Below, piece after piece: positions 21,272 to 34,035 of a stretch of 64,000 nucleotides of DNA. A program made the translations under genes and the position numbers. Source of the DNA: Brevibacterium sp. W7.2 (GTDB taxonomy: Bacteria; Actinomycetota; Actinomycetes; Actinomycetales; Brevibacteriaceae); NCBI RefSeq assembly GCF_018137945.1, contig NZ_CP073089.1, forward strand, positions 1,798,001 to 1,862,000, given 5' to 3'. Every line of letters begins with the position of its first letter. The stretch's first letter is position 1. The notes below the pieces were generated by a model. The model was not told where the DNA came from, made no database searches, and saw only the letters and a list, made by a program, of their open reading frames with translations.

Positions 21272-22428
21272 GCCCCGTCGACATCACCGCTGCGATTCCG
21301 TCTCCCACGTGGAGCGGATTCTCCATCGGGCCGCTGACGATCCACGCGTACGCGCTGTGCATCCTCGCCGGCATCCTGCTCGCCCTGTGGCTGACCTCGC
21401 GGCGCTGGCGGGCGATGGGCGGACACGAGGACGACCTGTGGAACATCGCGATCATCGCCGTGCCCGCGGGCATCATCGGCGGACGCCTCTACCACGTCTT
21501 CTCCACCCCTGACCCGTACTTCGGGCCCAACGGCAACCCGCTCGATGCGTTCAAGATCTGGAACGGCGGCCTCGGCATCTGGGGCGCCGTGGCGCTCGGC
21601 ATGCTCGCGGCGTGGCTCGTCGCCCGCTATCAGGGGATCCGGATCCTCCCGTTCCTCGACGCCGCCGCCCCCGGGCTCATCCTCGCCCAGGCCGTCGGCC
21701 GGTGGGGCAACTGGTTCAACCAGGAGCTCTTCGGCGCCCCGACGACCCTGCCGTGGGGTCTGCGCATCGACAAGTTCATCGACGGGCAGCTCAACCCGAA
21801 CTGGCCGGATCCCGCGCTGCCGGCCGACACGCTCTTCCAGCCGACGTTCCTCTACGAATCCCTGTGGAACCTCGCCGGCTGCCTCATCCTCATCGTCGCC
21901 GCGCGGAAATTCCGCCTCGGCCACGGCCAGGTCTTCGCGCTCTACATCTGCTACTACACGCTCGGACGCGTGTGGATCGAGGCGCTGCGCATCGACGACG
22001 CCGAACTCGTCCTCGGCCTGCGGCTCAACATCTGGACATCGATCCTCGTCTTCGCCGTCGGACTCATCTGGTTCCTCGTCTCCCGCTCACGCCACAAGGA
22101 GCCCGAGTCGACGATCTACGTGCCCGGCGCCCGCGCCCTGGCCAAGCACGGCCGACACGAGGACGACGGGGCCGACCACGACGGCACGCCCGGCGGCGGA
22201 GGCGCCGCGTCGACCCGCTCAGCCGCGCAAGGCCAGGCTCCCGCGCAGGACACCGCGACCGCCGATGACACGGCGGCCGACCGGGCCGGTGCGCGGCGGA
22301 AGCCGCGGGGCAGGGACGACGAGAAGCCCGGGTTCGGGTTCTTCGGAGCGGTCACCTCGGCGATCTCGATCATCCCCGATGTGCGGTCGCGGAACCGCGG
22401 AGGAGAGGACGAAAAGTCCGGCAATTGA
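21268..22428 (+). CDS. lgt: Prolipoprotein diacylglyceryl transferase
   Basis: Membrane enzyme that adds diacylglycerol to the lipobox cysteine of prelipoproteins. The ATG overlapping the trpA stop gives 386 residues. The hydrophobic core (about 1-280, seven membrane segments) has GIIGGRLYHV and the Lgt signature GRWGNWFNQELFG. From about residue 285 there is a hydrophilic tail of about 100 residues rich in Asp, Gly, Ala and Arg, probably disordered and cytoplasmic; such tails are common in actinobacteria. Linkage to trpA recurs in the phylum. Confidence 0.94.
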   Translation: MSPVDITAAIPSPTWSGFSIGPLTIHAYALCILAGILLALWLTSRRWRAMGGHEDDLWNIAIIAVPAGIIGGRLYHVFSTPDPYFGPNGNPLDAFKIWNGGLGIWGAVALGMLAAWLVARYQGIRILPFLDAAAPGLILAQAVGRWGNWFNQELFGAPTTLPWGLRIDKFIDGQLNPNWPDPALPADTLFQPTFLYESLWNLAGCLILIVAARKFRLGHGQVFALYICYYTLGRVWIEALRIDDAELVLGLRLNIWTSILVFAVGLIWFLVSRSRHKEPESTIYVPGARALAKHGRHEDDGADHDGTPGGGGAASTRSAAQGQAPAQDTATADDTAADRAGARRKPRGRDDEKPGFGFFGAVTSAISIIPDVRSRNRGGEDEKSGN

Positions 22429-22462
22429 GACGTTGAGGTTCACCTTTCGGTCCTTTCTCGTT

Positions 22463-22492
22463 TTCACGTTGAGCCCTCACGGGGTGTAAGTT
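22463..22492 (+). promoter_or_regulatory. Candidate promoter of gltBD
   Basis: TTCACG (22463-22468) and TAAGTT (22487-22492) are 18 bases apart in the 188-base gap before gltB. A second possible -10, TAGACC, is at 22596-22601, fifteen bases before the ATG. Neither matches consensus strongly. The gap shows no other recognisable element. Confidence 0.3.
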
Positions 22493-22616
22493 GGTAATCC
22501 GACCGTGAGAACCACGTCACACCTGTGCCCGCAGGACGATCTCCCCAGGGCATGCCGAAGCCAGTTCGAGACAGCGTCGTCTGCTGGAGAATGACTAGAC
22601 CCCGTGAAGGCAGCCG

Positions 22617-27306
<4,690 letters not shown>

Positions 27307-27314
<8 letters not shown>

Positions 27315-28749
27315 TCCGCACGGATTCCTCACCGTCACCGAACGCGAGCTGCCGCAGCGCCGCCCGGTTCCCATCCGCCTGCTCGACTACCGCGAGGTCT
27401 ACGAGGCCGGCGACCCCGAGCAGCTGCGGCGCCAGGCGTCGCGCTGCATGGACTGCGGCGTTCCGTTCTGCCACCAGGGCTGCCCGCTCGGCAACCTCAT
27501 CCCGGAGTTCAACGATGCGATGTACCGCGGCGAGCTGCCGCGGGCCGTCGACCTCCTCCACGCGACGAACAACTTCCCGGAATTCACCGGTCGGGCGTGC
27601 CCGGCGCCCTGTGAGAACGCGTGCGTGCTCAGCATCAACCAGCCGGCCGTGACGATCAAGCAGGTCGAGGTGACGATCGTCGACGAGGGCTTCGCCGCCG
27701 GTCTCATCCAGCCGCAGATCCCCGACCGCATCACCGGGCACACCGTCGCCGTCGTCGGGTCGGGTCCGGCCGGACTCGCCGCGGCCCAGCAGCTCACCCG
27801 CGCCGGGCACACCGTTGTCGTCTACGAACGCGACGACCGCCTCGGCGGGCTGCTGCGCTACGGCATCCCCGACTTCAAGCTCGAGAAGCACCACATCGAT
27901 CGGCGTCTCCACCAGATGCGGGCCGAGGGCACGCGCTTCGAGACCGACGTCGAGATCGGCGTCGACATCACCCTCGAGCAGCTCCAGTCGCGCTTCGACG
28001 CCGTCATCGTCTGCACCGGGGCGACCGTGCCCCGGGACATGCCGGTGGCCGGGCGCGAGCTCGACGGCGTCGAATTCGCGATGGACTTCCTCGTCCCGAG
28101 CAACAAGGCTCAGGCCGGCGGGGATCCCACGCCGATCAGCGCCAAGGGCAAGAACGTCATCATCATCGGCGGCGGCGACACGGGCGCCGACTGCCTCGGC
28201 ACAGCGCTGCGCCAGGAGGCCGCCTCGGTGACGACGCTCGCGATCGGCGCGAAGCCCCCGGCCTCGCGCAGCGAACGCGACCCGTGGCCGACGGTGCCGC
28301 GGATCTTCGAGGTCCAGACCTCCCACGAGGAGGGCGGCACCCGGCAGTACCTGGCGTCGACGACGGGCTTCGCCGGCAACGGCGAAGGCGAGGTCGCCGG
28401 CATCGAGGTCTCCGAGACGCAGTTCGTCGACGGGAAGCGGATCCCGACCCCGGGCACCGAGCACGTCCTCGACGCGGACCTCGTCCTGCTCGCGCTCGGG
28501 TTCTCCGGACCGGAGTCCGAGGCGCTCGGCCTCGACGTCGCCGACACCGGAGCGTTCGTCCGCGACGACAGCTACGCGTCGTCACAGCCGGGCGTCTACG
28601 TCGCCGGTGACGCCGGCCGCGGGCAGTCGCTCATCGTCTGGGCGATCGCCGAGGGACGGGCGGTCGCCGCCGAGGTCGACACGTACCTCACGGGGTCGAC
28701 GCGGCTTCCGGCACCGGTCCGGCCGCGCGACACCGGATTCACAGTGTAA
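27307..28749 (+). CDS. gltD: Glutamate synthase (NADPH), small subunit
   Basis: Passes electrons from NADPH through FAD and 4Fe-4S clusters to GltB. The ATG at 27307 has CTGGAGG upstream and lies inside gltB; it gives 480 residues. The N-terminal cluster region has CMDCGVPFCHQGCPLG and RACPAPCENAC. FAD binding is at VVGSGPAGLAAAQQL (about residue 155), NADPH binding at IIIGGGDTGADC (about 281), and the C-terminal FAD motif is VYVAGDAGRGQSL. Confidence 0.97.
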
Positions 28750-28797
28750 AATGATCTGTGTCACTATTTGAGAATACGCACAAGGGCGTGCATCGGC

Positions 28798-28824
28798 TCT
28801 CCGGCAGGGATCTCCTGCCGGAGA
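28798..28824 (+). terminator. Hairpin after gltBD
   Basis: A perfect 11-bp stem (28798-28808 with 28814-28824) closes a 5-base loop and is followed by no T run, as is common in high-GC actinobacteria. It lies between gltD and the pyk promoter and would end the gltBD transcript. Confidence 0.7.
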
Positions 28825-28852
28825 AGGGTCGATGTGACTCCTGAGGTGCAGG

Positions 28853-28858
28853 TAGGGT
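28853..28858 (+). promoter_or_regulatory. -10 box of pyk, leaderless type
   Basis: TAGGGT is followed by seven bases and the ATG at 28866. This supports that ATG over the in-frame GTG at 28857, which would overlap the end of the -10 box. Confidence 0.6.
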
Positions 28859-28865
28859 GGAGTGC

Positions 28866-30404
28866 ATGAGGCGAGCAAAGATAGTCGCAACACTGGGTCC
28901 GAATCAGAATTCCTACGAAGACATCCGCACACTCGTCGATGAGGGCGTCGACGTCGCCCGATTCAATCTCAGCCACGGGCTGCGGGAAGAGCATGAGGAG
29001 AAGTTCGCCTGGGTCCGCCAGGCCGCTCTCGACACCGGCCGCGCCGTCGCCGTCCTCCTCGACCTCCAGGGTCCGAAGATCCGAGTCGGCACCTTCGCCA
29101 ACGGCAAGGAGTACCTCGAGGACGGGGCGACCTTCACGATTACGAGCCGCGACGTGCCCGGCACCGCGGAGATCGTGAGCACGACGCTCAAGACGCTGCC
29201 GAACGACGTGTCCGTCGGCGACCCGCTGCTCATCGACGACGGCCGCCTGCGCCTGCGGGCCACCGAGGTTACCGAGACCGACGTCGTCACCGAGGTCGAG
29301 ATCGGCGGTCCGATCTCCAACCACAAGGGCATCAACCTGCCCGGTGTGCCCGTGTCCGTGCCGGCGCTGTCGGAGAAGGACATCGACGACCTCAAATGGG
29401 GTCTGGGCCTCGGGTTCGACTGGGTTGCCCTCTCCTTCGTCCGCAGCCCCGCCGACATCGACGACGTCCACGCCGTGATGGACGAGGTCGGCGTGCGCGC
29501 CCCCGTCATCGCCAAGCTCGAGAAGCCGCAGGCCGTCGAGGAGCTCGACGCCGTCATCGACGCCTTCGACGGGATCATGGTCGCCCGCGGCGACCTCGGC
29601 GTCGAACTGCCGCTCGAACAGGTGCCGATCGTGCAGAAGCGCGCCGTGGAGATCGCGCGCCAGCAGGCCAAGCCCGTCATCGTCGCCACGCAGATGCTTG
29701 AGACGATGATCGAGGCCTCACGGCCCACCCGCGCCGAGGCGAGCGACTGCGCGAACGCGGTCCTCGACGGCGCCGATGCGCTCATGCTCTCGGGGGAGAC
29801 CTCGGTCGGTGCCCACTGGGTCGAGGCGATCCGCACGATGAGCCGGATCATCTCCTCGACGGAGGAGCACGGGCTCGATCGGATCCGTCCGCTCGGCACC
29901 GTCCCGCACACGAAGGGCGGCGCCGTCACGGCCGCCGCCGTGCAGATCGCTCAGCAGCTCGACATCGATCTGCTCTGCACGTTCTCGCAGACCGGTGACT
30001 CCGTGCGCCGGATGTCGCGGCTGCGTCCGCGGTGGCCGATCCTCGGCTTCACCCCCGATCCGCAGGTCCGTCACCAGCTCGCGCTGACGTGGGGCGTGCG
30101 GCCCTACCTCGTCAAGACCGTCCGCCACACCGACCAGATGGCCCGGCAGGTCGACGCGGTGCTGCTCGCCGACGGCACCGCCCGCGAAGGCGACCAGTCG
30201 ATCCTCGTCGCCGGATCGCCTCCCGGCATCCCCGGGTCGACGAACGCCCTGCGCATCCACACGATGGGCGATGCCGCGAAGGGCGTGGCCGCGGCGTACC
30301 AGGACTCGAGCGACAGCGACGAGGATCCCCTCGCCGGGTACGGCGTCGTGTCCGAGGCGCCGATCACCCGCGACATCCCGATCGTGCAGTCCGCGGAGGG
30401 CTGA
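28866..30404 (+). CDS. pyk: Pyruvate kinase
   Basis: Makes pyruvate and ATP from phosphoenolpyruvate and ADP in lower glycolysis. The ATG gives 512 residues, about 30-40 more than common pyruvate kinases. The excess is an acidic C-terminal tail (SSDSDEDPLAG and on). Seen: KIVATLGP, ARFNLSHG, LLDLQGPKIRVG, the metal and catalytic region IAKLEKPQAVEELD then MVARGDLGVELP, and TQMLETMIEASRPTRAE. A tandem 13-bp repeat starts at the stop codon, and a strong terminator follows. Confidence 0.96.
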   Translation: MRRAKIVATLGPNQNSYEDIRTLVDEGVDVARFNLSHGLREEHEEKFAWVRQAALDTGRAVAVLLDLQGPKIRVGTFANGKEYLEDGATFTITSRDVPGTAEIVSTTLKTLPNDVSVGDPLLIDDGRLRLRATEVTETDVVTEVEIGGPISNHKGINLPGVPVSVPALSEKDIDDLKWGLGLGFDWVALSFVRSPADIDDVHAVMDEVGVRAPVIAKLEKPQAVEELDAVIDAFDGIMVARGDLGVELPLEQVPIVQKRAVEIARQQAKPVIVATQMLETMIEASRPTRAEASDCANAVLDGADALMLSGETSVGAHWVEAIRTMSRIISSTEEHGLDRIRPLGTVPHTKGGAVTAAAVQIAQQLDIDLLCTFSQTGDSVRRMSRLRPRWPILGFTPDPQVRHQLALTWGVRPYLVKTVRHTDQMARQVDAVLLADGTAREGDQSILVAGSPPGIPGSTNALRIHTMGDAAKGVAAAYQDSSDSDEDPLAGYGVVSEAPITRDIPIVQSAEG

Positions 30405-30452
30405 GCGTCTGGACTGAGCGCGTGAACTGAGCGCTCGCGCTGTGCGCGTGAG
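30401..30452 (+). repeat. 13-bp tandem repeat across the pyk stop codon
   Basis: Four units begin at 30401, 30414, 30427 and 30440: CTGAGCGTCTGGA, CTGAGCGCGTGAA, CTGAGCGCTCGCG and CTGTGCGCGTGAG. The first holds the pyk TGA. Because 13 is not a multiple of three, the TGAs of units 1-3 fall in three different frames. Confidence 0.8.
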
Positions 30453-30719
30453 GCTCGTGTCCGGCAGCAGTGAGGGCCCGACCGGAGAACCTCTCCGGTC
30501 GGGCCCTTCTGTGTGCCGTCGTCCGGGACGGCCGGCCACTGCTCTTCTGGTCGACCACCTCGGCGGGGATCCAGTCGTACGGGATGGTTGGCCGCCTCGG
30601 CGAAGTTGCGATCCATGTCACTCCGGTTTGCGGAATTCGACGGATTGCTCAACAGTTGTGCAGTGAGTTGAGTTTTCCACGGGCGCCGCTGTGCCCGTGC
30701 CACCGTCGAAAGGAACCAT
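30405..30719. other. Intergenic region between pyk and the symporter
   Basis: This 315-base gap starts with the 13-bp repeats and the pyk terminator. From about 30510 to 30640 I see no convincing gene: a short reverse frame (30364-30621) and a forward frame from 30470 lack family motifs and a ribosome binding site. Before the symporter an inverted pair CTCAAC (30648-30653) and GTTGAG (30667-30672), 13 bases apart, could be an operator. AAAGGA at 30709-30714 is the symporter ribosome binding site. Confidence 0.6.
30474..30506 (+). terminator. Strong terminator of pyk
   Basis: A perfect 15-bp GC-rich stem (30474-30488 with 30492-30506) closes a three-base ACC loop and is followed by TTCTGT. 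Confidence 0.9.
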
Positions 30720-32225
30720 ATGAGACTGCCGGCTTGGTCGAAGTCGTTCGGGGTGCAGGTGACGATCGCGCTGATCGCCGGTGTCGTCCTCGGGCTCGTC
30801 GCCCGTTCGTGGGGACCTGTGAGCGAGACGCAGGACAACTGGCTGGGGACGACGCTCGAGACCATCGGGTCCTCGTACGTCACCCTGCTCAAGGCGGCCG
30901 TCGTGCCGCTCATCATCACCGCGATCATCGCGAGCATCGGCAACCTGCGCAAGGTGACCAATGCCGCGAAGCTCGCCGTGTCGACGCTGCTGTGGTTCGC
31001 GCTCACCGCGCTCATCGCCGTCATCATCGGACTCATCATCGGCGTCGTCATGCAGCCCGGCGCGCACGCGGACGCCGCGTCCCTGCAGGGCGGGGCGCCG
31101 TCGAGCGAGGGCAGCTGGATCGGCTTCCTCACCGGGCTCATCCCGGTGAACTTCCTCGGCCTCGAGGTCGCGACGGCACCTGATGACACGGGCGCGCTGG
31201 CCTCGGAGGTCAACTTCAACGTCCTCCAGCTCATCATCGTCTCCGGTGCGCTCGGCATCGCCGCGGTCAAGGTGGGCAAGGCGGCCGAGCCGTTCCTCGA
31301 ATTCGCCGAGGCGGCCCTCGCCGTCGTCCAGAAGGTCGTGTGGTGGATCGTGCGGATCGCCCCGATCGGCACGCTCGGCCTCATCGGCAACGCCGTGAAC
31401 TCGTACGGCTGGTCGACGATGGGATCCCTGCTGTGGTTCGTCGTCGCCGTCTACATCGGACTCGCGATCGTCTTCTTCGTCGTCTACCCGCTGCTCGCCC
31501 GCGTCAACGGACTCTCCGTGCGCCAGTACTTCTCCGGTGTGTGGCCGGCGACGCAGATGGGCTTCGTCTCCCGTTCCTCGATCGGGACGATGCCGGTGAC
31601 GCAGAAGGTCGCGACCGACAACTTCGGCGTCCCGCAGGGGTACGCGGCCTTCGCCGTGCCGTTCGGGTCGACGACGAAGATGGACGGCTGCGCGGCCATC
31701 TACCCGGCGATCGCCGCGGTGTTCGTCGCCCAGTTCTTCGGCATCGAGCTCGGACCCATCCAGTACCTGCTCATCATCTTCGTCTCCGTCATCGGGTCGG
31801 CCGCGACCGCCGGGACGACGGGTGCCACGGTCATGCTCACCCTCACGCTGTCGACGATCGGCCTGCCGCTCGAGGGTGTGGGACTGCTGCTCGCGATCGA
31901 ACCGATCGTCGACATGGGCCGTACCGCGCTCAACGTCTCCGGTCAGGCGCTCATCCCGGCGATCGTCGCGAAGCGCCACGGCATCCTCGACGTCACCCGG
32001 TACGACGCGAAGCGCATCGACGGCTATGTGCCGGTGACCGAGGACGTCGCTGACGGTGCCAGCGCGGACGGTGTCTCGGGTGCGGACGGCGCCACGGGTG
32101 CGGTTGCTCCGGTAGCCGGTGGCTCGAACGTCGTCGGCGATGCGCAGAAGTCCGTCGCCGACTCCGGAACTGCGGGTGCTGCTGGATCCGCTGCCGGGGC
32201 GCGGACTGAGAGCTCGCGCGTCTGA
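30720..32225 (+). CDS. Dicarboxylate/amino acid:cation symporter (DAACS family), TcyP-like features
   Basis: A 501-residue secondary transporter of the GltP/DctA/TcyP superfamily with eight membrane helices and two hairpin loops. HP1 carries SRSSIGTMPVT, TM7 carries STTKMDGCAAIYPAIAA and TM8 carries EPIVDMGRTALNVSGQ. In GltPh the sodium-1 site uses Asn of NMDGT and Asp of NVTGD; here these are Lys and Gln. GCAxIYPA and EPxxDMGRTALNVSG resemble, from memory, cystine transporters of the TcyP type, so cystine or another amino acid is as likely as dicarboxylate. The last 65 residues are Ala/Gly/Ser-rich. AAAGGA precedes the ATG. Confidence 0.82.
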   Translation: MRLPAWSKSFGVQVTIALIAGVVLGLVARSWGPVSETQDNWLGTTLETIGSSYVTLLKAAVVPLIITAIIASIGNLRKVTNAAKLAVSTLLWFALTALIAVIIGLIIGVVMQPGAHADAASLQGGAPSSEGSWIGFLTGLIPVNFLGLEVATAPDDTGALASEVNFNVLQLIIVSGALGIAAVKVGKAAEPFLEFAEAALAVVQKVVWWIVRIAPIGTLGLIGNAVNSYGWSTMGSLLWFVVAVYIGLAIVFFVVYPLLARVNGLSVRQYFSGVWPATQMGFVSRSSIGTMPVTQKVATDNFGVPQGYAAFAVPFGSTTKMDGCAAIYPAIAAVFVAQFFGIELGPIQYLLIIFVSVIGSAATAGTTGATVMLTLTLSTIGLPLEGVGLLLAIEPIVDMGRTALNVSGQALIPAIVAKRHGILDVTRYDAKRIDGYVPVTEDVADGASADGVSGADGATGAVAPVAGGSNVVGDAQKSVADSGTAGAAGSAAGARTESSRV

Positions 32226-32253
32226 GATCTCGCGGGACTGAGATCTCCTGCTG
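32206..32253 (+). repeat. 16-bp tandem repeat across the symporter stop codon
   Basis: Three units start at 32206, 32222 and 32238: CTGAGAGCTCGCGCGT, CTGAGATCTCGCGGGA and CTGAGATCTCCTGCTG. The middle TGA (32223-32225) is the true stop. The three TGAs lie in three different frames. Confidence 0.82.
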
Positions 32254-32295
32254 CGCCCGCCCCTGAACGGGGGCGTCCGCTTGAGTGAGCACCAT

Positions 32296-32325
32296 CGACC
32301 GTCCGGCCTCCGGGCCGGACGGTCG
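32296..32325 (+). terminator. Hairpin after the symporter gene
   Basis: A perfect 13-bp stem (32296-32308 with 32313-32325) closes a TCCG loop 70 bases after the symporter stop. No T run follows. Confidence 0.75.
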
Positions 32326-32414
32326 CGTGCGTTCTGCACGTCCGCGACACGCGCCTCACCGCAGATCGGTGTCTCGATTCGCGCGTCGACTGCGCATAGT
32401 CGCCTGACATCGGC

Positions 32415-32420
32415 TACATT
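32415..32420 (+). promoter_or_regulatory. Candidate -10 box of tRNA-Gly
   Basis: TACATT ends 17 bases before the first base of the mature tRNA. No good -35 is visible. Confidence 0.45.
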
Positions 32421-32437
32421 GGGAGATGTTCCACTTC

Positions 32438-32508
32438 GCGGGTGTAGTTCATCGGTAGAATGAGACCTTCCCAAGGTCTAGAGGCGGGTTCGACTCCCGT
32501 CACCCGCT
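32438..32508 (+). tRNA. tRNA-Gly (CCC)
   Basis: The 71-base cloverleaf is complete. The acceptor stem is GCGGGTG/CACCCGC, the anticodon stem AGACC/GGTCT closes loop TTCCCAA with anticodon CCC, and the T arm contains TTCGACT. The discriminator is T and no 3' CCA is encoded. It reads GGG codons. Confidence 0.95.
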
Positions 32509-32959
32509 CTCATCGCTCGAGGCCCTGTTCGCCGCTTGAACTCAGGGACTCCTGGCTTCCGGCAAGTGCTCGTTGTCAAGTTTTCTGAAATCCTCGCACC
32601 CCCGGCGCACCTCGTTGGTCTCGCGCTCTCTCTGCGGTCCCCGACTCACTGCATGAATCGCGTGTGCGCCACCTCGGCGGCGATTGTGCGCCACGCCCAT
32701 GGCGAAAATGAGTGCGATTTCGCCATGACCCTGGCGCAGAACCTCAGGGGCCGTCATCTACCTGGCGCAGAATCCCAGGGGTCGCCATGAGCTTGGCGCG
32801 AAATCACGAGTCTGCGGAGGCCACTGGTGTCAATTGCACGAAGCTCCGCAAGCGTACGGATGCACTGCTGCTGAGTCGTGCCGAGAGTGGCGTCTGTGCC
32901 GACCCGAAAGTGCTGAACGTGCCGCGATATCGCAGGCGCGATGCAGGGACACGTCGCCG
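32509..32959. other. Gene-free, lower-GC stretch between two tRNA genes
   Basis: These 451 bases hold no convincing coding frame and are visibly poorer in G+C than the neighbours. The middle (about 32698-32810) carries a degenerate inverted-repeat array listed separately. The rest shows no recognisable element. No integrase, transposase or attachment-site duplicate of either tRNA end was seen. Confidence 0.6.
32698..32810. repeat. Array of 31-bp units with inverted TGGCG...CGCCA ends
   Basis: Units of about 31 bases begin at 32698, 32730, 32761 and, more degenerate, 32792. Units at 32730 and 32761 share CCTGGCGCAGAA and CAGGGG. Each of the first three begins with TGGCG and ends with CGCCAT or CGTCAT. 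The first has a perfect 9-bp inverted repeat, ATGGCGAAA (32699-32707) with TTTCGCCAT (32718-32726). Units are contiguous, without spacers. Confidence 0.75.
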
Positions 32960-33044
32960 TGGTACCGGATGTGGGACTCGAACCCACACGTCTTTCGACA
33001 ACGCATTTTGAGTGCGCCGCGTCTACCGATTCCGCCAATCCGGC
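32960..33044 (-). tRNA. tRNA-Leu (CAA)
   Basis: Read on the minus strand, 85 bases including an encoded 3' CCA. The acceptor stem is GCCGGAT with ATCCGGT (first pair G-U). The anticodon stem GCGCA/TGCGT closes loop CTCAAAA with anticodon CAA. A long variable arm marks a class II tRNA, and the T loop has TTCGAGT. It reads UUG codons. Confidence 0.95.
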
Positions 33045-33074
33045 TCGTCGAGAACACCGTTCCCGACATCGACA

Positions 33075-33105
33075 ACTCTACGGCAGGGCACGCGGCATCG
33101 CCCAA
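33075..33105 (-). promoter_or_regulatory. Candidate promoter of tRNA-Leu
   Basis: On the minus strand TTGGGC (33105-33100) and TAGAGT (33080-33075) are 19 bases apart, about 30 bases upstream of the tRNA. Confidence 0.35.
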
Positions 33106-33169
33106 TCGCCTTGCCCCATGGGTGGCTGTCCTCACAGGGGAAACGGCTGATGCGCAGGCATGCCTGGTC

Positions 33170-33175
33170 TAGACT
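33170..33175 (+). promoter_or_regulatory. -10 box of pdtaR, leaderless type
   Basis: TAGACT is followed by six bases and the GTG of the response regulator gene. No Shine-Dalgarno is present. Confidence 0.65.
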
Positions 33176-33181
33176 GGTGCC

Positions 33182-33805
33182 GTGCTTTCCAACAGCGAAC
33201 AACCCACCGCAGATGAATCCGTGCCCGTCCGCCGCGTCGTCGTGGCCGAAGACGAGGCCGTGATCCGTCTCGACATCGTCGAAATGCTCCGCGAAGTCGG
33301 CTACGACGTCGTCGGTGAAGCCGCGGACGGCGAATCCGCGATCCGGCTGGCCGAAGAGCTGCGTCCCGACCTCGTCGTCATGGACATCAAGATGCCGATC
33401 CTCGACGGCATCGCCGCGGCCGAGCGCATCGCCAAGGCCCGCATCGCCCCCGTCGTCCTCCTCACCGCGTTCTCGCAGAAGGAACTCGTCGAGCGCGCCC
33501 GCGACGCCGGAGCGATGGCCTACGTCGTCAAGCCCTTCACCTCGGCCGACCTCATCCCGGCGCTCGAGATCGCGCTGTCGCGCCACGCGGAGATCAGCTC
33601 GCTCGAATCCGAGATCTCCGACCTCACCGAGCGCTTCGAGACCCGCAAGCTCGTCGAGCGCGCGAAGAGCCTCCTCCAGACCTCGATGGGTCTGAGCGAA
33701 CCCGAGGCCTTCCGCTGGATCCAGAAGACCTCGATGGACCGCCGTCTGACGATGCGCGAAGTCGCCGAAACCGTCCTCAAGCAGATCGGCGCGAAGAAGG
33801 ACTGA
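33182..33805 (+). CDS. pdtaR: ANTAR-domain response regulator (PdtaR type)
   Basis: A 207-residue two-component regulator acting on RNA rather than DNA. The receiver domain (about 18-135) has the acidic pair in AEDEAVIRLD, the phospho-acceptor Asp68 in VVMDIKMP and the conserved Lys117 in VVKPF. The C-terminal ANTAR domain (about 140-205) has ETRKLVERAKSLLQ and FRWIQKTSMDRRLTM, the helices that bind paired hairpins with AxxxxxG loops in target transcripts. The partner histidine kinase (PdtaS) is not in the window. The gene is monocistronic, with a terminator on the 3' side. Confidence 0.92.
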   Translation: MLSNSEQPTADESVPVRRVVVAEDEAVIRLDIVEMLREVGYDVVGEAADGESAIRLAEELRPDLVVMDIKMPILDGIAAAERIAKARIAPVVLLTAFSQKELVERARDAGAMAYVVKPFTSADLIPALEIALSRHAEISSLESEISDLTERFETRKLVERAKSLLQTSMGLSEPEAFRWIQKTSMDRRLTMREVAETVLKQIGAKKD

Positions 33806-33867
33806 CACCTTCCCATCGGGCGGTTGCCGGCTGATCGGCGCCGACCCCGGCTCACGTTGAGACGACT

Positions 33868-33903
33868 CGGCCCCGGACGCGGAGAGAACCGCGACCGGGG
33901 CCG
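33868..33903 (+). terminator. Terminator of pdtaR
   Basis: CGGCCCCGG (33868-33876) and CGCGG (33878-33882) pair with CCGCG (33889-33893) and CCGGGGCCG (33895-33903). A single A-A mismatch separates the two stem parts and the loop is six bases. Confidence 0.8.
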
Positions 33904-33926
33904 TCGTGCGTGCGGAAACGATCACC

Positions 33927-33954
33927 GCGCCGAGGCGGTCGACCGCCTCGGCGC
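33927..33954. terminator. 28-bp perfect palindrome between convergent genes
   Basis: A 12-bp stem around a TCGA centre forms a perfect palindrome, equally able to act on both strands. It sits between pdtaR (+) and the thioesterase gene (-), which suits a bidirectional terminator. Confidence 0.7.
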
Positions 33955-34022
33955 ATCACGGTGAGCGCTGCCCATCCGGCAAGCATTGCCCACCCGGTGA
34001 GCGGTGCCCACCCAACGACCCG
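33951..34022. repeat. 18-bp tandem repeat downstream of the thioesterase gene
   Basis: Four units of exactly 18 bases start at 33951, 33969, 33987 and 34005. The last three begin TGCCCA, and two carry CGGTGAGCG. The array starts 13 bases beyond the thioesterase stop on the minus strand. Confidence 0.65.
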
Positions 34023-34035
34023 ACCGCCGGGCGGC

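Noticed and set aside
22500..22530. GlxR/CRP-type site upstream of gltB (CGTGA ... TCACA)
   Set aside because: The half sites are eight bases apart instead of six, and the left half is imperfect.
30364..30621. Small gene in the pyk-symporter gap (reverse frame, and forward frame from 30470)
   Set aside because: Neither has a ribosome binding site, a recognisable motif or plausible composition, and both run through the pyk terminator hairpin.
32698..32810. CRISPR-like array
   Set aside because: Units of about 31 bases are contiguous and degenerate, with no unique spacers between them, and no cas gene is near.
32438..33044. tRNA-linked integrated element
   Set aside because: No integrase, transposase or repeated tRNA 3' end was found; only non-coding repeats lie between the tRNAs.
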